Source: Rhodocyclaceae bacterium (lineage in GTDB: Bacteria > Pseudomonadota > Gammaproteobacteria > Burkholderiales > Rhodocyclaceae). From it: a stretch of DNA of 64,000 bases. Where the stretch lies: the NCBI GenBank assembly GCA_023383815.1, contig JAHDYG010000013.1, forward strand, positions 41,145-105,144, read 5' to 3'. The notes beneath the pieces were generated by a model, which saw only the letters and a list, made by a program, of their open reading frames with translations, made no database searches and was not told the origin of the DNA. Within the stretch, counting starts at the first letter, position 1; each line of letters begins with the position of its first letter. Shown here in pieces: positions 59,838 to 64,000 of this stretch. The translations under genes and the position numbers were made by a program.

Positions 59838-61190
59838 TCAACCCGCCAACCCTGCGAGAAGCTTCTCGTGCACGCCACCGAATCCGCCGTTGCTCATCAC
59901 CAGAATGTGGTCTCCTGAAGCCGCTTCGGCGAGCACGGCGGCAACCAGTTCATCCAGTCCGGAGAAAGCCTGCGCCCGCTCCCCGAGCGGAGCAAGCACA
60001 GCCGCTGCGTCCCACCCAAGCTGGTCGGCATAGCAATAGACGCGATCGGCAAGCGCCAGGCTCGAAGCCAGCCGGTCCTTCATGACACCCAGTTTCATCG
60101 TATTCGAACGCGGCTCGAGCACCGCGAGGACGCGGCCGCCCGGCTCACTTCGCCTCAAGCCTTCCAGGGTTCTTTCGATCGCTGTGGGATGGTGTGCAAA
60201 ATCGTCATAGACCGTGACACCCCGCACGCAGCCGCGGCGCTCCATGCGTCGCCGGACGCCCCGGAACGTCCCCAGACTGGCGATCGCCTGCTGAGGCAGG
60301 ACCCCCACATGGCGCGCCGCGGCAAGCGCGGCCAGCGCATTCTCGCGGTTGTGCGCGCCCGCCATCGCGAGCACACCCCGGCCGAGTGCGGTTTCACCCA
60401 GGCGGAATTCGGCGATCCGGCCGTCTTCACCCGCCACGGGCGCAGCCTGCCAACCTTCGGGGCGGTTGAACCATTCCGTCTGCGACCAGCACCCCCGCGC
60501 GAGGACGCGCTGCAGACTCTCCTCCCGTGCGTTGGCAATGATCCGCCCGGCCCCGGGAACGATTCGCACAAGATGATGAAACTGGGTTTCGATCGCCGCA
60601 AGATCGGGGAAGATGTCCGCGTGATCGAACTCGAGATTGTTCAGGACCAGCGTCCGCGGCCGGTAGTGGATGAACTTCGATCGCTTGTCGCAAAATGCCG
60701 TGTCGTACTCATCGGCTTCGATCACGAAGAATGGAGAAGCGCCCAGCCGGGCCGAAACCCCGAAGTTGCCGGGCACACCACCCACCAGAAAACCGGGATC
60801 GAGTCCGGCGTCCTCCAGGATCCAAGCCAGCATCGAGGTCGTCGTCGTCTTGCCATGGGTGCCGGCCACTGCGAGCACCCAGCGCCCCGGCAGGATGTGC
60901 TCCGCAAGCCACTGCGGGCCCGACGTGAAGGGCAGGCCCCGGTCGAGGATTGCCTCAAGCAGGGGGTTACCGCGCGAAATCGCGTTGCCGACGACGAATA
61001 CGTCGGCGCCACTGTCGGCCTGATCCGCAGCGTAGCCTTCTACGAGATCGATCCCGGCTTCGGCGAGTTGTGTGCTCATCGGCGGATACACGTTGGCGTC
61101 GCAACCGCTCACGGTATGGCCGGCCGCTCGTGCGAGAAGCGCAATGCCTCCCATGAAGGTACCGCAGATACCGAGGATGTGAAGGTGCAT
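59838..61190 (-). CDS. mpl: Murein tripeptide ligase Mpl
   Basis: Attaches recycled L-Ala-gamma-D-Glu-meso-DAP to UDP-MurNAc, so cell-wall turnover products are reused. The 450-residue Mur-ligase relative begins MHLHILGICGTFMGGIALLAR and has the ATP loop [28 protein letters not shown] and a C-terminal region with LEPRSNTMKLGVMKDRLA. The ATG at 61190 is the family start. It matches the meso-DAP type MurE encoded in the dcw cluster. It diverges from the gene at 61263. Confidence 0.96.
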   Translation of the reverse strand: MHLHILGICGTFMGGIALLARAAGHTVSGCDANVYPPMSTQLAEAGIDLVEGYAADQADSGADVFVVGNAISRGNPLLEAILDRGLPFTSGPQWLAEHILPGRWVLAVAGTHGKTTTTSMLAWILEDAGLDPGFLVGGVPGNFGVSARLGASPFFVIEADEYDTAFCDKRSKFIHYRPRTLVLNNLEFDHADIFPDLAAIETQFHHLVRIVPGAGRIIANAREESLQRVLARGCWSQTEWFNRPEGWQAAPVAGEDGRIAEFRLGETALGRGVLAMAGAHNRENALAALAAARHVGVLPQQAIASLGTFRGVRRRMERRGCVRGVTVYDDFAHHPTAIERTLEGLRRSEPGGRVLAVLEPRSNTMKLGVMKDRLASSLALADRVYCYADQLGWDAAAVLAPLGERAQAFSGLDELVAAVLAEAASGDHILVMSNGGFGGVHEKLLAGLAG

Positions 61191-61262
61191 GGAGCCAGCC
61201 CGACGCTGCCCGCGCCCGGTCCCGTGTAAGATAGGCGGCATTCTACATGGACCCGTCCGACC

Positions 61263-61865
61263 ATGAGTTCGCGCGCCCACGCCTTCAGAACCGGTACCTT
61301 GCGGCGCGAAATCGCGGCACTGGCTGCCAGAATGATCGCCGAGGACGGCATCAGCGATTTCGGCTTCGCCAAACGCAAGGCTGCACGCCAGCTGGGCGTC
61401 TCCGATTCGGAATCCCTGCCGAACAACGCGGAGATCGAAACCGAGTTGCGGGCCTGGCAAGCGCTCTACCAGGACGATGAGCAGGCCGAACGGATTCACG
61501 CGATGCGCTCTGCCGCCGTCTCGCTGATGCGCGAACTTGCTCCGTTCCGCCCCTATCTGACCGGCGGCGCACTCGACGGCACCGCGGGGCGTTACTCCGA
61601 GCTCGAGATCGACGCCTATCCCGAAAGTGCGAAGGAGGTCGAGATCTTCTTTCTCAACCACAACATCGCATACACCCACAGGGAGCCGAGGCGGCAGGCC
61701 CTTCATCCTCCCGAAGCGATCCTGTGCTTCGACTGGAACGAGGTGCCGGTCCGCCTGTCGATGTACGATCCGCAGGCCGAACGCAACGGCCGCCGCAACA
61801 CGGAACGGGCCCGGCTCGCCGCAGTCGAAGCCCTGCTCCTCGACCACCCGAGCACCACCGAATGA
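61263..61865 (+). CDS. Uncharacterised protein with nucleotidyltransferase-like signature
   Basis: A 200-residue soluble protein. The N-terminal 90 residues are helical (ARMIAEDGISDFGFAKRKAA). Then YLTGGALDGTAGRYSELEID fits the NTase-fold pattern hG[GS]-x12-[DE]-h-[DE] with Gly101-Gly102, Glu115 and Asp117, and a possible third acid at Glu127 (KEVEIFF). This is pattern matching only; the first acid is Glu where Asp is more usual. No adjacent toxin or antitoxin was seen. It diverges from mpl (72-base gap) and overlaps the TlpA-like gene by four bases. Confidence 0.75.
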   Translation: MSSRAHAFRTGTLRREIAALAARMIAEDGISDFGFAKRKAARQLGVSDSESLPNNAEIETELRAWQALYQDDEQAERIHAMRSAAVSLMRELAPFRPYLTGGALDGTAGRYSELEIDAYPESAKEVEIFFLNHNIAYTHREPRRQALHPPEAILCFDWNEVPVRLSMYDPQAERNGRRNTERARLAAVEALLLDHPSTTE

Positions 61866-62398
61866 ACCGAACGACCCGCCTTCTCGTATTCGCAGCCATC
61901 GCGGCCACCGCCGCCACCGTTGGCCATCTGACCTACCGCAGCATGGAACCCGCCCGTGCCGCCGCAAGCAACGCGGCCGAAACCCTCATGGCCTTGACCC
62001 TCCCGGACCTCCAGGGCAAGGAGCAGGCGCTCGAACAATGGCGGGGCAAGGTGATCGTCGTGAACTACTGGGCGACCTGGTGTCCCCCCTGCATCAAGGA
62101 GATCCCGGAATTCGCCGCCGTCAGTCGCAAGTTTGCGGATCAGCCGGTGCAGTTCGTCGGCATCAGCATCGACACGGCCGACAAGATCGAGGAATTCCGC
62201 CGCCAGCATGACGTCCCATACCCCTTGCTCGTGGCGAACCACGAAACCCTGCGTCTGACGGCCGATCTCGGCAACGCGCCGCAGGCCCTTCCCTTCACGG
62301 TGCTTGTGGACCGGAAGGGCGGGATCGGCTATGCGAAGCTGGGGACCTTGAGCGAAACCGAACTTGAAGGCAGAATCCGCGAACTTCTTCCAAGATAG
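61862..62398 (+). CDS. TlpA-like thioredoxin, membrane-anchored
   Basis: Periplasmic thiol-disulfide protein. The 178-residue sequence has an uncleaved-looking N-terminal hydrophobic segment (about residues 6-22), then a thioredoxin fold with the redox centre WCPPC (Cys74 and Cys77) after KVIVVNYWAT, and the cis-Pro region NAPQALPFTVLVDRKG. The type is ResA/TlpA, used to reduce cytochrome c, copper-site or other envelope disulfides; the partner is not known. ATGA coupling to the NTase-like gene suggests shared expression. Confidence 0.88.
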   Translation: MNRTTRLLVFAAIAATAATVGHLTYRSMEPARAAASNAAETLMALTLPDLQGKEQALEQWRGKVIVVNYWATWCPPCIKEIPEFAAVSRKFADQPVQFVGISIDTADKIEEFRRQHDVPYPLLVANHETLRLTADLGNAPQALPFTVLVDRKGGIGYAKLGTLSETELEGRIRELLPR

Positions 62399-62452
62399 CC
62401 CCCTCCTGACCTGCCACGGGTACGCGGCGGACTGGACAAATTGCAGCGATTT

Positions 62453-62468
62453 GCGGCAAACTTGCCGC
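62453..62468 (+). promoter_or_regulatory. Inverted repeat directly at the aroQ translation start
   Basis: GCGGCAA and TTGCCGC flank two central bases and end one base before the aroQ ATG, where a Shine-Dalgarno should be. As RNA it would form a 6-bp stem with a 4-base loop. No other ribosome site is visible, so the repeat may hide or shape the start region, or be a DNA operator. Confidence 0.45.
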
Positions 62469-62469
62469 C

Positions 62470-62961
62470 ATGAAGCGCTCAACTCGCACAAAAGAACCCA
62501 AAACACCGCCGCCGCCGCAGGCGAGAATCCTCGCCCTTCACGGCCCCAATCTGAATCTTCTGGGCGTACGCGAGCCCTCGGTCTACGGGCACACCACGCT
62601 GGCCGACATTCATCAGGCCATGGAAGCCCGGGGGCGTGCCGAAGCGGTTCTGGTCGAGTCCTTCCAGAGCAATCATGAAGGGCAGCTGATCGACCGGATC
62701 CAGGCGGCTGGCTCGGAGGGTATCGGCTTCATCATCATCAACCCGGCCGGCTACACGCATACCAGCGTGGCCCTGCGCGATGCCCTGGCGGCGGTTGCGA
62801 TTCCATACGTCGAGGTTCACCTGTCGAACATCCATGCCCGTGAACCGTTCCGGCAGCATTCGTACTTTTCGGATCGCGCCGCCGGCGTGATCTGCGGACT
62901 CGGGGCGTACGGCTATCTCGCCGCACTCGAGTTCGCGCTTTCCTATCTGAGAGAACACTGA
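62470..62961 (+). CDS. aroQ: 3-dehydroquinate dehydratase type II
   Basis: Dodecameric enzyme of the shikimate pathway. The 163-residue protein shows [20 protein letters not shown] (with the active-site Tyr), [16 protein letters not shown] (His) and [19 protein letters not shown]. It has a charged, Pro-rich extension of about 17 residues ([15 protein letters not shown]) before the usual start; no alternative start codon lies downstream. The gene precedes accB by 59 bases, the common aroQ-accB-accC operon. Confidence 0.96.
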   Translation: MKRSTRTKEPKTPPPPQARILALHGPNLNLLGVREPSVYGHTTLADIHQAMEARGRAEAVLVESFQSNHEGQLIDRIQAAGSEGIGFIIINPAGYTHTSVALRDALAAVAIPYVEVHLSNIHAREPFRQHSYFSDRAAGVICGLGAYGYLAALEFALSYLREH

Positions 62962-63020
62962 AACCTGCGCCGTCCCCACCCGGCCATGCGCCGGAGGACT
63001 GGCCATGCCCGGAGTACACG

Positions 63021-63476
63021 ATGGATCTGCGCAAGCTGAAGAAACTGATCGACCTCGTCCAGGAATCTGGCATCTCCGAACTTGAAGTCACCGAAGGCGA
63101 GGAAAAGGTCCGGATCGCGAAATACATGTCGCCCGCCCCGGCGACCGGACATGCGCCGCACGCATGGCCTGCCGCACAGGTACACCCCGTTCCGGCAAGC
63201 GCCAGCGCCGATCCGGCGGCCGAATCGAATACCCTGCCCGATGGCCATGTGGTGAAGTCCCCCATGGTCGGCACCTTCTATCGTGCAGCCTCCCCTGGCG
63301 CCAAGCCATTCGTCGAGCTCGGACAGGAAGTTGCCGCCGGCGAACGCCTGTGCATCATCGAGGCGATGAAACTGATGAACGAGATCGAGTCGGACAAGGC
63401 CGGCACCGTCAAGGCGATCCTGGTCGAGAACGGTCAACCGGTCGAATACGGCCAGCCCCTCTTCGTGATCGGCTGA
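63021..63476 (+). CDS. accB: Biotin carboxyl carrier protein of acetyl-CoA carboxylase
   Basis: Carries biotin between AccC and AccAD. The 151-residue protein has an N-terminal helical part, a Pro/Ala-rich linker (about residues 37-70) and the biotinyl domain with Lys117 in EAMKLMN, plus the [20 protein letters not shown] thumb region. GGAG lies six bases before the ATG. It is followed by accC after seven bases. Confidence 0.98.
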   Translation: MDLRKLKKLIDLVQESGISELEVTEGEEKVRIAKYMSPAPATGHAPHAWPAAQVHPVPASASADPAAESNTLPDGHVVKSPMVGTFYRAASPGAKPFVELGQEVAAGERLCIIEAMKLMNEIESDKAGTVKAILVENGQPVEYGQPLFVIG

Positions 63477-63483
63477 GCTTCCC

Positions 63484-64000
63484 ATGTTCGAGAAGATCCT
63501 CATTGCCAATCGGGGCGAGATTGCCCTGCGGATCCTGCGTGCCTGCCGTGAACTGGGCATCCGCACGGTCGCAGTGCACTCGACCGCCGACACCGAGGCC
63601 AAGTACGTGAAGCTCGCCGACGAATCGGTCTGCATCGGTCCGGCGGCATCGAACCTGAGCTACCTGAACGTTCCTGCGATCATCTCGGCAGCCGAAGTCA
63701 CCGATGCCGAGGCCATTCATCCCGGCTACGGATTCCTGTCCGAGAATGCGGATTTTGCCGAGCGGGTCGAGCAATCCGGCTTCGTCTTCATCGGACCGCG
63801 TCCCGAGACCATCCGCATCATGGGTGACAAGGTCAGCGCCAAGGATACGATGAAGGCCGCCGGGGTCCCCTGCGTTCCGGGCTCCGAAGGCGCCCTGCCC
63901 GATGACTCGAAGGAGATCGTCAACATCGCACGCGGGATCGGCTATCCGGTGATCATCAAGGCGGCCGGCGGCGGCGGCGGGCGCGGCATGCGCGTCGTGC
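63484..64000 (+). CDS. accC: Biotin carboxylase, N-terminal part (cut by window edge)
   Basis: ATP-grasp enzyme that carboxylates biotin on AccB. The visible 172 codons contain [36 protein letters not shown], and end in the Gly-rich ATP loop [14 protein letters not shown]. The family is about 450 residues, so more than half lies beyond the right edge. The frame is open to the end of the window. Confidence 0.97.
   Translation, partial: MFEKILIANRGEIALRILRACRELGIRTVAVHSTADTEAKYVKLADESVCIGPAASNLSYLNVPAIISAAEVTDAEAIHPGYGFLSENADFAERVEQSGFVFIGPRPETIRIMGDKVSAKDTMKAAGVPCVPGSEGALPDDSKEIVNIARGIGYPVIIKAAGGGGGRGMRVV

Overview
The window is a contiguous piece of chromosome from a high-GC Gram-negative bacterium, most likely a betaproteobacterium of the Rhodocyclales (Azoarcus/Thauera/Aromatoleum relatives). 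This rests on gene order and protein flavour, because no 16S rRNA gene lies here. The main arguments are: two loci that are separate in E. coli are fused (ndk-rlmN-pilW-rodZ-ispG-hisS-yfgM-bamB-der next to hfq-hflX-hflK-hflC-DUF2065-hisZ-purA); HisZ is present, which goes with a short-form HisG; and a complete dcw cluster is followed by lpxC, a DciA-like gene and secA. No mobile element, prophage, CRISPR array or integrase was seen. Almost all of it is core genome.

Layout. 1-15029 (minus strand): a 15-gene housekeeping run from ndk down to purA, which is cut by the left edge. It covers nucleotide and histidine metabolism, isoprenoid synthesis, tRNA charging, outer-membrane assembly (BamB), cell shape (RodZ), type IV pilus assembly (PilW), ribosome assembly (Der, HflX), Hfq and the HflKC protease modulator. 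15158-18877: a TRAP substrate-binding protein diverging from a DctS/DctR-type two-component system, with no TRAP permease genes beside it. 18852-23108: tilS, accA, a Bax-inhibitor-like YccA gene and a divergent NhaR-type LysR regulator. 23246-23375: tRNA-Leu(CAA) with its own promoter. 23380-28843 (plus): queA-tgt (queuosine) and yajC-secD-secF (protein export). 28924-36295 (minus): a DUF2322-like gene, purB, argJ, an HDOD-GAF signalling protein and secA.

36432-54876: a DciA-like gene on the plus strand faces the division and cell-wall region on the minus strand: mraZ-rsmH-ftsL-ftsI-murE-murF-mraY-murD-ftsW-murG-murC-ddlB-ftsQ-ftsA, then ftsZ, lpxC and a very small membrane-protein gene. From mraZ to ftsA every gene overlaps the next, so no intergenic base exists over about 15.4 kb. 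The mraZ promoter carries three exactly 10-bp-spaced MraZ boxes. The putative ftsZ promoter contains a perfect 20-bp palindrome.

55005-57029: a group of stem-loops, the RNase P RNA gene rnpB, an unknown lipoprotein and pyrC. 57132-61190: rsmI and yraN with overlapping divergent start codons, then diaA-dolP, and mpl (murein peptide recycling) converging on them. 61263-64000 (plus): an uncharacterised protein with a nucleotidyltransferase-like signature coupled to a TlpA-like thioredoxin, then aroQ-accB-accC; accC is cut by the right edge.

I did not find an obviously new multi-gene system. The most useful leads are the ftsZ-promoter palindrome, the inverted repeat sitting on the aroQ translation start, the gap-free dcw chain, the orphan DctP beside DctSR, the NTase-like/TlpA pair and the stem-loop group downstream of rnpB.
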